DNA from: Ichthyophis bannanicus
Lineage: Eukaryota > Chordata > Amphibia > Gymnophiona > Ichthyophiidae
Reading direction: 5' to 3'
NCBI GenBank assembly: GCA_033557465.1
Contig: CM066040.1
Span: forward strand, 323,100,297-323,164,296
DNA length: 64,000 nucleotides
Positions 19,261-30,756 of this stretch are shown here, piece by piece. Position numbers and translations under genes: made by a program. The stretch's first letter is position 1. Each line of letters begins with the position of its first letter. Under the pieces are notes generated by a model. That model saw only the letters and a program-made list of their open reading frames with translations. It did not search any database and was not told where the DNA came from.

Positions 19261-20155
19261 CCTAGGTGCTGGGCTCACTTGAGGAACACATAAGGAGCAG
19301 TTTAGTCAGGGATTAGGTTTTATAAACTTTAAATCATCCAGTTTTAATTTAAATTGGCAGAGATTAATTAAAATCACTTTAATTGCTGTAATTCAGTTTC
19401 ATATAATTTGATATAATTTACCTTAAGTTAATTTAATTTGAGGAACTGTCCCTTTAAAAAAAACAAAACAAAAAACAAAAGACCCCCAAAAAAACCTCCC
19501 ACCTAGCTTTCTCTTCCTTTTTGTTTCACCTCGATTAATCAACTCACTGCTTCGGATCTCTCCTCCTCGACTGTACGGGGGAGAGCTTCGCGGGTCGTAC
19601 CTGCACACTGACTGTGTGCGACGGCAGCTTTCCTTTGCGGCGGGATCATCTTTTTAATTTCTTGATCCGGCAGAGCAGCTCTCGCCGCGACTGCTGCGCG
19701 AAGCAGTGCCAAGTGGCTTCAGAGGCTGCTTTCTCCAGGGTAAGAGGAGCGTTCTTCTTAAATTTCAGCACCGCAGGTAAGGCCCTCGGGCTCGGAAGGG
19801 GTGATTTGAGCTGTTTTTAGCAGCGAGAGTTTTTGGCGCCAAACAAGCCCGATGGGGATCGGCACCATTTTCTCTACATGGTCAGTGCCGCGTGGCGGGG
19901 GTTGCAGCGGCCTGCGTTCTGGGAGAAAGCGCCATGGCACAGAGATAAAGTATTGTTTAATTTCTTTTTCCTTCATTTTGCTTATTTTAGTTTCGGGGGG
20001 TCCCTTCAGTTTTTAGCGGGGGGATTCTTTCAGTAGTTATTTCATATTCTTCTTTTTTTGTGGCTTCATTTTTGTTAAAAAAAAAAAAAAAAAGGAACAG
20101 CTTTTTTTTCAACCTGACTTTTTTTCTTGGCAAGCAGCTGTTGGGGGTATAGCTA

Positions 20156-21522
20156 ATGTCATCGCGCCCACAATGTGTGGTCTGTGGTTCCCGCAGAGGC
20201 ACAGTCGCTGACACCAGAATCTGTCGGGGCTGTGCTTCTGTTTCCACCAGCGTGGAACAGCAGATGGAGAATACTGTGGTTTTAGATTTCCAGGGTCCAT
20301 CGACTGCGATCGGAGAAGAGGCGCTGGTAGTCACGCTGCCAGGGTCCACTCAAGAGGGCCTCGCGGATCCCTCAAGTGCGTTACCTACAGTAGGCTCAGG
20401 ACCGCAGCTAGGGGATTTCTGTCTGGATTTTGTGTTAATTATGCATCAGGCGTTCTGCTTGAGGCATCAGGGGAAGTTGCCTGAGCCATGGCCGATGGCG
20501 AATTCTATGCAGCAACCCCGATCAGGGGAGCCTGGTAGCATTTCTCAGAGGCCCCCAAAGAGGTCAAGGCCTCGTGAAATTTCTCCCCCAGATTTGGAGT
20601 GGCACGAGACAGATGAGGCCGAAGTAGAACTCTAAGCCGGTGTGGACGAATTGGAAGAAGGAGAAATCCCTGAGCCTGAAGATCAGGCGAAATCATTTGG
20701 GTATTCCGGAAGGATGAACCGACAGCACTTATCACGGAATCCCTCCAGACGCTAAATCTCGCTACTGCACAACCGATGGAAGAAGAAGAAGAGGTGGACG
20801 GTCCTATCATTCAAGCGGTGAGACAGGCTCAGGTAGTGTTTCCCATCCACCGGGTGGTAGATTTGGATGATCCAGGAGGAGTGGGATCAGCCAGAAGCAG
20901 GACTAAGAAGGGTCAGGACCATGAACAGACTCTATCCCTTGGCGGATAAGGACAAAGAGAGGTTTTGTTCTCCGCGAATTGATGCGGCGGTCACAAAAAA
21001 GACCACTATCCCGGTGGAAGGTAGTGCGACCTTAAAAGATGCACAGGATAGGAAAGTAGATGGTTTATTGAAACAATCATTTGAGGCTAACGCTTTATCC
21101 TTGCAGGCTTCCATTTGTGGAGCTTGGGTGGCGAGAGCGTGCCTCAGATGGTCTCAACGCTTATGCCAGTCCCCGCAACTAGAGCAGGAAAGTATAAGAG
21201 AGCTAGATCGTCTAGAGTCTGGATCGGCGTATTTGGTAGATGTGCACTAGGAAATTTGTTGTTTGGAGAAGATCTTGACAAGTTAGTTAAGGATTTAGGA
21301 GAGTCCAAGGGTGGAAGGCTCCCAGAGGATAAACCTAAACAAGGGAAGTCTTTGCCGGCCTTTCGGGGTCAGTTTAGAGATTTCAGGAGATTTCATAATT
21401 CTCGCTTGGGTGGTTACCAAAGGGGAAGATTTCCTTCTAGAACCCAGGGATTTTGTGGGTTTCGTGGAGCAAGTAGAGGTTTTGCAGCGGCCTCCTCAGT
21501 GACTACTCGAAAACCACAATGA
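20156..21522 (+). pseudogene. DIRS gag-like ORF1 (copy C), broken
   Basis: The start at 20156 (MSSRPQCVVCGSRRG, then CRGCASVS) aligns with copy B. The first frame ends at a TAA after DEAEVEL (20633-20635). A short deletion after PEPEDQAK shifts the frame, and the conserved middle (LYPLADKDKERF, KKTTIPVEGSATLK) resumes at 20867. A further frame change or deletion near 21240 leads to the Gly/Arg/Phe-rich tail ending at TGA 21520-21522. That stop overlaps an ATG as ATGA, the same arrangement as copy B. Confidence 0.7.
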
Positions 21523-23408
21523 AAGAGGCGGGTCCCAGTGGGAAGCCAACCAATAGGAGGGCATCTTCGGGGATTTCTTCCTTCCTGGACCCAAATAACT
21601 TCCGACCAGTGGGTGTTGGAGATCATTCGCGAAGGCTACGCGCTGGAATTGGCAAGACCGGTGCTGGACTCGTTTGTGATGTCTCCCTGCAAAGGTCAAC
21701 AGAAAACTCTTGCGATTCGTCGTACGTTAGACTGGCTTTTACAGTTGGGAGCAGTTGTGCCAGTCCCAATGGCAGACTATGGCGTGGGTTGCTACTCCAT
21801 TTATTTTGTGGTGCCAAAGAAAGACTGATCTCTCCGTCCTATTCTGGATCTAAAAGGGGTGAATTGCTGCCTTCAAGTGCCGCATTTCAGGATGGAAACG
21901 TTGAGGTCGGTCATTGTGGCGGTGCGCCAAGGAGAGTACTTGACTTCCCTCGATCTCACGGAGGTGTATTTGCACATCCCAATAAGAGATTCATCAAAGG
22001 TTTCTGCTGTTTGCTCTGCCTTGGGGACATTATCAATTCAGAGCATTGCCTTTCGGTCTGGTGACGGCCCCACGAACCTTCACCAAGATCATGGTGGTGG
22101 TGGTAGTGGCAGCATTACGAAAGGAAGGAGTTCTGGTTCACCCTTATCTCGACGTTTGGCTTTTTTCGGGCAAAGTCAAAGGCCGAGAGCGTTCAGGTTA
22201 CAGACAAGGAGGTGAAGTTTCTACAGAGTCTCGGCTGGGTGGTCAATTCGACCAAGAGCCGCTTAGTTCCGTCCTAGGATCTCGAATATCTGGGGTACGG
22301 TTCGACACGCAGAGAGGAGCAGTGTTTCTGCTGAGTCGTCGAGTTCAAGTCCTTCGGCAGTTGGTACGCACGTTAAGGTCCGTCCTGGCGCCCTCAGCGT
22401 GGACTTACCTTTGCGTGCGACGTTGAAAGTAGTTCCATGGGCCAGATTTCTTATGCGACCATTACAGAGAGCGCTACTTCACCGTTGGTCGCATCAGTCA
22501 GACTCGCTGAACAAACGGCTTCCCTGTCCTCTCCGGGTCATGCAGTCCCTTTGGTGGTGGCTGCTTCCAAGGATCTCTGAAGGCAGGAATGCCTCTGGAA
22601 CAGCCGGAGTGGCTTCCTTTGCTGACGGACGCGAGTCTTGCGGGATGGGGAGCACATTGCACAGATCTCTTCGGGCAAGGCACTTGGACTGTGCAAGAGA
22701 GCAAATGGTCAGTCAACTGACTAGAACTGAGAGCGGTCTGCCTGGCGTTACAAACATTCAAAGCTACGGTGACAGGTCGAGCAGTACGCGTGCTGTCTGA
22801 CAACTCCGCGACAATGGCCTACATCAGTCGACAGGGCAGTACAGGAAGTGTGGCCATGGAAGAAGAAGCAGAGGCACTGTTCTCTTGGGTAGAGCCTCCA
22901 CTACCAGCGATCTTGGCAGCACACATTGCAGGGAAGGACAATGTGATGGCAGATTTTCTCAGCAGGGTTCGAGTGGATGCCGGAGAATGGGAGTTGCATC
23001 TGGACGTGTTCGCGCAGATAGTTTGCAAAAGGGGACCGCTGATAATGGATCTCATGGCGACATTTCAGTCAGCAAAAATGGGTTGTTTCTTCAGCAGACA
23101 GTGCGAGAGGATGTTGGAAGGAATCGACGCCCTGATACAACATTGGCCATCGTCAGGTCTCCTCTGTCTTTCTTCCGTGGGCACTCATAGGTCGAATGGT
23201 TCAGCGTATCGAAGCTCACCGGGGAAAAGTGGTGTTGGTGGCCCCGGACTGGCCAAGGTGCCCATGGTACGCCAATCTCATTTGGTTGCTCAACGGCAAT
23301 CCTTGGAGGTTGCTGATGTCTGAGAATCTGTTGCTACAGGGTCCACTTCGAATGCCTCAGGTGGATCGGGTCTTGCTTACGGTATGGCCATTGAAAGGGC
23401 AAGGTTAA
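21519..23408 (+). pseudogene. DIRS reverse transcriptase-RNase H (copy C), broken
   Basis: Fragments in three frames show SDQWVLEIIREGYALELA, YSIYFVVPKK, SLDLTEVYLHIPI and MPFGLVTAPRTFTK. The catalytic box is altered to YLDV near 22155. RNase H pieces include RAVRVLSDNSAT, YISRQGSTGS and AAHIAGKDNVMADFLSR. Breaks include a TGA at 21826-21828, a frameshift near 22000, missing thumb sequence near 22420 and another shift near 23170. The C-terminal block (LVAPDWPRCPWYANLIW) overlaps the start of the recombinase, as in copy B. Confidence 0.8.
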
Positions 23409-24430
23409 GGAAAAAAGGCTATTTGGCTGCAGTCATCGCGACTTTACTTCTAGCGAGGAAAAAGTCCACGTCTCTTGCATATGTGCGCATATGGCATATT
23501 TTTGAGGACTGGTGCTCGCGGAGGCAAGTTCGCACGGCTACTGTATCCGTTCCCTTGATGTTGAGCTTCCTGCAAGACGGGTTTGATAAGGGTCTGGCAG
23601 CCAGTTCCTTGAGAATTCAGTTAGCAGCCCTGTCCTGCTATAGAGGCAAAGTCCAGGGAGTGGCTCTAGGTTCACATGCAGATGTGTTGCGTTTTCTTAA
23701 AGCAGTATCCAGGTTGCAGCCCTCTCGTAGAGTCATGGTCCCGCTGTGGGATCTCAACTTGGTTTTAGGGGCATTAGTTAAGGAACCATTTGAGCCTTTA
23801 CACCAGGCGTCAGTTAAGGATTTAACCTTAAAGACACTGTTTTTGGTAGCCATCTGTTCAGCGAGGCGACTTTCGGAGCTACAGGTGTTGTCATGTAGAG
23901 AACCGTTTTTGTCTTTTTCCAGAGAAAAGGTGCTGTTGCGACCAGTTCCGTCCTTTTTACCAAAGGTAGTTTCTCAGTTTCACCTAAATCAAACGGTTTC
24001 TCTTCCAACTCTAGGTTCGGTGGAGGGGAACGTCTTGGACCGCTGTTTAGACATAGAGGGTGCTGAGGCAGTATTTAAAAGTCTCAAACGTTTTGGAAGT
24101 CGGACCACCTATTCGTGGTGTTCGGAGGCCCCCGAAAAGGGGAGGTGGCGGCGAAAGCGTCCATTTCCAGATGGATTAAAGAGGCGATTGTGTCAGCATA
24201 TTTTGTAAGGCCGTACTGTGCCAGTGGGCTTGAGGGCTCACTCTACTAGAGCGCAAGCAACATCATGGGCGGAACAGAGTTTGGCTCCACCAGTAGAAAT
24301 TTGTAGAGCGGCCACCTGGTCCTCTTTTCATACTTTCAGTAAGCATTACCGCCTGGATGTCCTGGCGGCGAACGATGCCTGTTTTGGGGCGGCGGTGTTG
24401 CGATCCGGCTGGAAAGGTCCCTCCCAATAA
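23384..24430 (+). pseudogene. DIRS tyrosine recombinase (copy C), frameshifted
   Basis: MAIERARLRKKGYLAAVIA opens a frame that runs through KSTSLAYVRIWHIFEDW, the dimer and core region, and CSARRLSELQ with the first catalytic Arg. It leaves frame near 24060-24100. The catalytic C-terminus reappears at 24218 with LRAHSTRAQ (His-x-x-Arg) and HTFSKHYRLDV (Tyr). All catalytic residues are present but cannot be read in one frame. It is close to copy B's enzyme in this region. Confidence 0.8.
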
Positions 24431-24450
24431 TTACTGCTCTGTCACATTCC

Positions 24451-24545
24451 AGAGGTGAAGGACTGAATTGGAGGAATGATAAGGAAATAGAAATTACACT
24501 TACCTGGTAATTGTTGTTCCTTGAGGAACTCCAGTTCCGTCCTCA
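24451..24545 (+). repeat. DIRS internal complementary region (copy C)
   Basis: GGAGGAATGATAAGGAA followed by ATAGAAATTACACTTACC joins the complements of the left and right ends of copy C. Confidence 0.86.
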
Positions 24546-24856
24546 TTCCCGCCCAGGGATGGAGTCATTAGCAGTGGTTCAGTTGCGAGAAGTGCAAGGC
24601 TACAGGTGGGTATAACCATTAATTGGTTCGTAGTCATCTTAATTTGTCCTGTCTCTTTTCTCTCTGTCCTTGCTCTCTCTTGTCTCTGGCTAGGCATAGG
24701 GCGGAAAGGAGAAAATGCAAAAAACAGTCCCCTTCTTTCTGGCGGGGGGGTTAGTTGTTAAATAGTTGTGTTATGCATTCAGTTGAGTATAAGGTTGAAA
24801 TTATTTTAAAAGCTACTTATTTGTTGCTCCTTTGAGTCTGCTTTGTCAATAGTTCA

Positions 24857-25013
24857 CTGGGGGCTGATGGGAGAGACCAGCAGGCTACATCCAGTGATGT
24901 CTCGATTTTGACATGCCCAGTCTCCAAGTTGCAGGAGGAGGTACACTACTTAGAGGTGGAGGACTGAACTGGAGTTCCTTAAGGAACAATTACCAGATAA
25001 GTGTAATTTCTAT
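24857..25013 (+). repeat. DIRS right inverted terminal repeat (copy C)
   Basis: Inverse of 19093-19260, ending CAGATAAGTGTAATTTCTAT. Confidence 0.84.
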
Positions 25014-25370
25014 TTTCCTCCTACAGGACTAGCCACCAACTCCATACTCCTACAGTTCCTAGTCTTCTGGATAAGTAGATAATACCAGCAACTCAGAAAT
25101 AACAGCTCCTGTGGGCAATTCTGGAGTTATGTCTTTGAGGCCTGAGAATCCAGTGAGTCTGGTGCTGATACCATGCTTTCTCCCATCATAATGGCCTCAT
25201 TCTGCAGACTTGCTACAGTGGTACTTCCCCATGAGCTGACATCACATTGGTGCACATGGGTGGCACTCTGTCTACCCTGGGGAAGATCTGCAGCCTGGAT
25301 TTATTTTTGGCATTGGGCAGATGAGTAGAAAAAACATTCTCAAGCAAAGTAGCCGCAAACACAGCTTACC
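25014..25370. other. Intronic spacer between DIRS C and E
   Basis: Ordinary sequence with no ITR detectable, although DIRS E leader sequence begins near 25371. Either E lost its left end or the end has decayed beyond recognition. Confidence 0.45.
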
Positions 25371-25712
25371 ACCCAGGTACCCTTCCTGCCCGAGGGTGTC
25401 TTCTTGCTCAGTCTCCTTTTTTCCACTGAGCCTAATGTACATCGATCCTGTTTCCCTGGAAATAATCCTTGCTAAATATCCTAGAGTTAGCGTTTCCTGG
25501 TTTGCATACCGTTTCCTGTTCCTGCCTCGAGCCAGTGCTGAACCCGGCGCTGTTCTCAGCTCCTTTCCCCCCTTTTTTTTATCGAGCCTTGCTTCAACTG
25601 ACGTTCGCGCCCTTTTTCGCCCCGGGAGTCATCGACCCCGGTTGGGTGCTTCCCACCATATCCCCTGGCGAGTTAAAAAAAAAAAAAAAAAATGTGATTG
25701 CTGCAGTTAAAC

Positions 25713-26851
25713 TATGTCAGTGACCGACACCCATGACTGCTGCCTGGGACTGGACCATGACAGCACCTCCTGCGACCTATGCCATGCCATGCCTCTACTT
25801 GAAAATATCAACCTGACCTAATTATGTTTGTTGTACATATGTATATAGTTACCCTGTTGCTCCAAGTTCAAACTCCTGTTACAATGTAAACACAGATCAG
25901 TTGTCTGACTGTGCAATCTTTGTTATATGTAAACCGCACTGATAATAAATAGCGCAGTATATAAAAGCTGTTAAATAAAATAAATAATGCCATGTTGCCT
26001 AAGACCAACTAGAAGAGGTCAGAGTTGCAGGAAAAACTGTTCTCCAGCGTCCTCTGAGTTCCGGGGTGGTGGCTCCTCCAAGCAGACCTCAGACCCCAAG
26101 AAAAGGAAGAAAAAGTCCTTAAGTCCATAGAGGTTGTATCGGAGAGGCGTAGCCTTCTGACTTGGAAACCAGAATGGCGGCCTTGGAGCAGAATGTCACT
26201 GCTGTCCTGGCCCTGCAGCAGGCAATGATGGCTGCTTCGTCTGCATCATTTGCCTCTGTGACCGGGCCCCCGACTGGGGGGGGGGAATCCCCAGTTGTCG
26301 AACTGAGCTCAGAGTGCCACCGGCCTCTGGTAATCCCTTGGCGCTAGTCAAGGTCCCGGTCCCATTCCTAAGGCATCCGGTCCTCCTTGGCTAGTTTACG
26401 TGACTCTGACCGCAGGTCCTTTGGAGGCCACAGACTTCTCGGCGCCGGCCTCGAGGCAATAAGTCGCAGCACCTCGGATTCATCATCACCACTCGACTCC
26501 GTGGGAGATCGACGATGAGGCATCCCTGGAGACTAAACGGCACTGAGACATTCCCTCGGACCAGTCTCTCCCAGCGCCACTCCCCTCCGGAGGATGTAGC
26601 CTTCCATGACTTTGTCAAGGACATGGCCAGAGCCCTCTCGGTGCAGACAGAGGCGGAGGAAGACCCGCGCACCGAGGAGTTGAAGAGCCTCCAATACGAG
26701 CCTCCACCCAAGGAGAACCCCTCATGGTGCCCGTGCAGCCGATCCTCGAGTGGCTACTGTTGAGAATGTGGGAGACACCGACATCTGTACTGGTGGTGAG
26801 CAGGCACCTCAATGCCATGTACTATGTCTGGAAGGGCCTGGAGTTCCAGTA
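25713..26851 (+). pseudogene. DIRS gag-like ORF1 (copy E), decayed
   Basis: The Cys-rich module can be seen near 25713 (MSVTDTHDCC) but is truncated by an L2-like insertion at 25797-25987. Later parts include MAALEQNVTAVLALQQAMM near 26175, FHDFVKDMARAL near 26605 and LEWLLLRMWETP near 26745. Several frameshifts separate them. The gene runs into the recombinase tail near 26852. Confidence 0.65.
25797..25987 (+). repeat. L2-like LINE/SINE 3' tail
   Basis: The end reads TAAACCGCACTGATAATAAA, then GCGCAGTATATAAAAGC and an AAATAAAATAAATA tail. The same tail type is seen in reverse at 43600-43690. It is flanked by imperfect ATGCCATG duplications and inserted in the gag of copy E. Confidence 0.6.
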
Positions 26852-27065
26852 TTGCCCTCGCCTTGAGCATCGGATTACAGGGCATTGCGTGAGGGCGATA
26901 GTCACGTCTGTGGCCAACCTCCGCTCAGTGTTGGTGATGGAAATATGCAAGGCCGCCACATGGTCTTCAGTTCATACATTCGCAGCTCACTACTGCCTGG
27001 AGAATGAGTCCCGCAGGGACAGTGCGTTTGGCCAGGCAGTATTCCGTAATATTCTCGGAGTTTAG
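26724..27065 (+). pseudogene. In-frame gag-recombinase fusion remnant (copy E)
   Basis: An open stretch of 114 codons starts in gag (VQPILEWLLLRMWETP). At about codon 43 it passes into the recombinase C-terminus (EHRITGHCVRA, then WSSVHTFAAHYCLENES). It retains the His-x-x-Arg and Tyr motifs but lacks the first Arg and the core-binding domain. It cannot be a working recombinase. The frame being kept across the deletion may be chance. Confidence 0.6.
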
Positions 27066-27244
27066 GCAATTCTTGCCCTCCGACCCTTCTATGTTCAGGC
27101 TACTGGAGAGATAGTGTCGCTGGACGCTAGGGTCTTGCAGAGTCTCTCAGTGGGGACTCGCCTTCTGCAACTCATGGCTACCCTATTGGTTGCCGTTGGT
27201 GCTGTCGTGGTTTGGTCCTTGGCAGCTTGGAGCTAGGAAGTCCC

Positions 27245-27339
27245 ATATGTGAGGTCTGACTTCCTGCGTGTTCCTGGAGAAAGCATAGTTACTCACCTGT
27301 AACAGGTGTTCTCCAGGGACAGCAGGAATCGGTCCTCAC
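27245..27339 (+). repeat. DIRS internal complementary region (copy E)
   Basis: TTCCTGCGTGTTCCTGGAGAA joins TAGTTACTCACCTGTAACAG, as in the other alpha copies. Confidence 0.82.
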
Positions 27340-27412
27340 AACCCTACCTTCTCCCCTGGGAGTTGCCTCCCTACCTTGTGTTATTTTTTACTATCATCCT
27401 AGCTATGTCATC

Positions 27413-27596
27413 TGACTCAGCAAGATGACACCCTTGGGCGGGAAGGGAACCACGCATGCATGGTGACTTGTTCCAAAGGCTTTCTTTGAAAGCTGGGGAA
27501 ATGCTCTGCGTGGGCTCCTTCGGCGCTGACGTCACTTATATGTGAGGACTGATTCCTGCTGTCTCTAGAGAACACCTGTTGCAGGTGAGTAACTAT
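27413..27596 (+). repeat. DIRS right inverted terminal repeat (copy E)
   Basis: Matches the right repeats of D, G and H. It contains a CRE-like TGACGTCA at 27527-27534. Confidence 0.82.
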
Positions 27597-27849
27597 GTTT
27601 TTCCTTACCCAAATGCGATAGTCCAGAACTGTTGGACTAGCAGTTTTCCATAGCAGGTAGTAATATCATACCCACCGTTATTTTTCCCTAACCAGTTCAA
27701 TTCTAAATTGATTTTGGTTTAATTTTCCTTGGTATATTACAGACCTATGGATAGGGCTGCTCACAAGGAATCTTTTAATAAAAAGAAAATTCCTCTGTGT
27801 CATGTTGCTTCTGATTTGTACAGTGGCCTTCATGTAGTAAGGTAGGTAG
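27597..27849. other. Intronic spacer between DIRS E and F
   Basis: AT-rich sequence with no recognisable gene or repeat. Confidence 0.5.
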
Positions 27850-28030
27850 TTATCTCCAGGAACAAGCAGGAATGTTGTCTTCACATATGGGTATCGTCGG
27901 TACTGACGGAGCCTGTGCGGGAACGCTCCCTAGCTTCCAATAGGAATGCTTTTGGGAGCATCCCTCAGCACATGCACGCTGCCTTTCCAACTGTCCCTCT
28001 TCAGTTCTTTGTTTTCCGCTGAGCCGACAG
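27850..28030 (+). repeat. DIRS left inverted terminal repeat (copy F)
   Basis: It begins GTTATCTCCAGGAACAAGCAG, near-identical to the first bases of copy I at 48973. The right partner is missing. Confidence 0.78.
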
Positions 28031-28256
28031 GACACATACCCTGTCACCGCAGAAAATGTCTTCTTTAAACTTGTTTTCTTGTGGTCGCGTCTGCCTCCGC
28101 ACGACACCTACCGGTACCGCCGGTTCTTTTTTTCTTCTTTTCTGAAAAAAAAAAAAAAAAATATATATATATACATTTTTGAACTGTTTCTCTTCAGAAA
28201 CTTTTTCTTTGGTGCTAGGCGCCATTTTGGGCATTAGGCCCCATTTTTCCCAAAAG

Positions 28257-30093
28257 ATGGAAAAACCAGCTAGTGGTTTTAAAAAATGTACTATATGTGG
28301 CGGTACCATCTCCGTCACCGACACCCATGACTGGTGTCTAAAATGTTTAGACCCTGACCATTCTCCATCTGAGTGTTCCTCCTGTATGGGGATGACTAAA
28401 AGAGGAAGACAGAACCGAGCTGCAAAGCTCGGTACCCTCTTTTCTTCGGATACCAGGTCCATTGCATCGATGTCTGTCTGTCTTCAAGAGCCTCGTCTTC
28501 CTCCCATGGATCTCAGGTAACTAAACATAAGAGCCGGTCCTCAAAGGGTAGCTCTCCTTCAAAGCATCGCGAGGCCATTGGCATTGACCTTGAGGAAACT
28601 ACACTGGCAAAACAGCCCCGGTGGGAGGCTTCGGCCTCCAAAGCATCAATGGGGTTCCAGGATGTTCTTGAGGCTTCGACCTCAGCAGAACTACTGGTGC
28701 CATGCTCAGGGGTTCTGGCCGCTTTTACCGATACCGATACCGAGCCATCGGCAGCGTCGATAGACCAGAGATTCCTCGCTATCGAACGCAGTCTTGCAGC
28801 TCTCCTTACAGTTGTGATACCATTGACACCGGCGGTTCAACGGGCACCGGTACGGACACTAGTAGATATACCGGTACCAGCACCAACGGTACCGGCCCTG
28901 GTGGGAATCCTTCCCATGCTGACTTTTTCTGGCATCGACAGATCGGTACCGGACCAATTCGGTACCGACTTCGATCGATACCGAGACCGTGCTTTGCATG
29001 AACATCAGAGATACTTCGAATCCTCTGATTCTGATAATTCTGCCGGTACCAGAGTGTTTCTCCTGGAAGACTCCTCTTCTCCCCAACACAGAATGTCTCC
29101 CTCGGAGGACATATCTTTTCAAGATTTTATTTGTGATGTGGCCCAAGGCCTTTCAATCATGGTAGCTCCTGAAAAAGAACCTAGAGCAAAGGAATTGGAA
29201 ATTCTTCAATACCCTAAGGCTCCCAAGGAGGCAGACAACTCTGCCCATTCATGAAATTCTTCATGATTTGATGCTCAGAATGTGGGAGACACCTTTGACC
29301 ATATCTCCTCATTCTAGGAGACTCGATACCATGTATCGAGTTCCACCATGTCCTGGTTTTCAAAAGACTCAGCTGCCACCCAATTCAATGGTAGTGGAGT
29401 CAGCCATGCGTAGGATGAAAAAATGCAGAGAGACATGCATCCAATCCTCCAGGTTGTGCATGCAGGACTCTTGACGCTTTTGGGCATCGAACGTTTCAGG
29501 CCTCCATGCTTTCAGCTAGGATCAGCTCATATATTTTAGATATGGGAATGTTCCTCAAAGCGGTCACAGGAGATTTGGAGCTTATGAGCCCCCTTCTCCC
29601 TGAGGACAAATGACAGGACTTTCTTACTCTTGTCAAGCATGCTCAAGATGTCTCCAAGTTTGTAAAGCGTGCAGCCTTTGACTGCTTTGAATGCATCAGC
29701 AGAACCTCTGCTATTGCCATTGGTGCACGTCGGATTGCCTGGCTTCAGGCATCGGACTTGGAGATTTGGGTACAGGATAGACTGGGGAAACATCCCTTGC
29801 ACAGGAGAAAACCTCTTTGGCAAGAATTGGCAGGAGAAGGCTAATTAGATAGATGCTGACAATATCACTTTAGATAGATTGTCAAAATCTACAGCCACTC
29901 CAGCCAAAAAGAAACCCTATAAAAAACCCTTTTTCAGCAAAAAGAGGAAGTTTTATCCATCCTATACCCAGCAAGGGCAAGCTCAGTGTCAAGTTGCTCA
30001 GAAGGGTCAACAACAACAACAATCCAGACAAAAGAAGCCAAAAGGCCTTAGAGCTCAACCGGCTCCACAGACCCAGCCCCCTCAAGGGCTTTG
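28257..30093 (+). pseudogene. DIRS gag-like ORF1 (copy F), broken
   Basis: The start at 28257 gives MEKPASGFKKCTICGGTISV, then CLKCLDPDHSPSECSSC, the same Cys module as copies D, H and I. A Ser-rich part follows, with frame breaks near 28500-28650. The region 28720-28990 is rich in GGTACCG/GATACCG repeats encoding alternating small and charged residues. ISFQDFICDVAQGL near 29115 is the conserved acidic-hydrophobic box. The tail (29880-30090) is Lys/Gln-rich (SRQKKPKG) and runs without a clear stop into RT-like sequence. It is the presumed nucleocapsid protein of the element. Confidence 0.68.
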
Positions 30094-30756
30094 ACTCCTT
30101 CATAGAGAACTTAGCCTTCCTGCCTCTGAAAGGTCCAGAACCCCTAAACATTCCAGGCAGGTTGTGTCATTTTGCCAACAGATGGCACCGAATAACAGAA
30201 AACTGGACTCTGTCCATTGTGGGAGATGGGTACAAGCTTCATTTTCACAGTATGCCCCCTCCTACAATGGTAAGATAGTTCAATTCCCAAACCTCTACAG
30301 GCAATCTACTGGATCAAGAGGTCTCAACACTCCTTGCTCAAGGAGCAATAGAGGAGGTGCCCATTCTTCAGCAGGGTGCAGGGTTCTACCCCCCTATTTT
30401 CTTATTCCAAAGAAAACAGGAGGATTCCTTTTCAAGGGAAAACATTTCTAATGCAGGGTTCTTCCCTTTGGTCTAGCTTTGGTACCAAGAGTATTCACGA
30501 AATGCATGGCAGTAGTAGCTGCATTTCTGCGAACCCTGGGGATATTTGTCTTCCCTTACTTGGACGACTGGCTCATTCGAGCCCCCACGGTTCCAGAAGC
30601 CAGCTCTGCACTGTCTCGCACAGTGCGAATCCTTCAATACTTGGGATTGGTCATAAACCTCCTAAAATCCCAATTTGCTCCTTCTCAGTCCCTAGAGTTC
30701 ATAGGAGCTCTTCTAGATACCAGACAGTCAAGGGCTTTTTTCCCACAACCCCACAG
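30094..30756 (+). pseudogene. DIRS reverse transcriptase fragment (copy F)
   Basis: The N-terminal block (ITENWTLSIVGDGYKLHF) is followed by the fingers motif near 30395 (YFLIPKKTGG). About 250 nt are then missing relative to copy I, removing the first catalytic Asp motif (SLDLKDAYTHI). The frame resumes at FQGKHF near 30430 and VPRVFTKCMAVVAAFLRTLG, with an intact YLDDWLI near 30558. The gene ends at the CR1 boundary. Confidence 0.75.

Larger units (their letters stand above)
19093..25013 (+). mobile_element. DIRS retrotransposon copy C (family beta), complete but decayed
   Basis: A 5.9-kb element, diverged relative of copy B, with left ITR (19093-19260), gag, RT-RNase H, recombinase, internal complementary region (24451-24545) and right ITR (24857-25013). 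Every gene has stops or frameshifts. The leader again carries A/T-tracts, near 19455 and 20080. Confidence 0.88.
25371..27596 (+). mobile_element. DIRS retrotransposon copy E (family alpha), internal-deletion derivative
   Basis: The leader resembles copies D and H (TCTTGCTCAGTCTCCTTTTT near 25405). It is followed by part of gag, then a direct jump near 26852 to the last quarter of the recombinase, the internal complementary region (27245-27339) and the right ITR (27413-27596). RT, RNase H and most of the recombinase are missing, about 3.7 kb compared with D. No left ITR is visible. Confidence 0.78.
27850..30756 (+). mobile_element. DIRS retrotransposon copy F (family gamma), truncated
   Basis: The left ITR (27850-28030) matches copy I, followed by a leader with an A-tract (28145), gag and part of RT. 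The element stops abruptly at about 30756, where a CR1 begins. No downstream part is found after the CR1, so the 3' half has been lost. Confidence 0.82.

Noticed and set aside
25190..25370. Left ITR of DIRS E
   Set aside because: A few words resemble alpha termini (for example GACATCACATTGG), but no continuous match can be followed.
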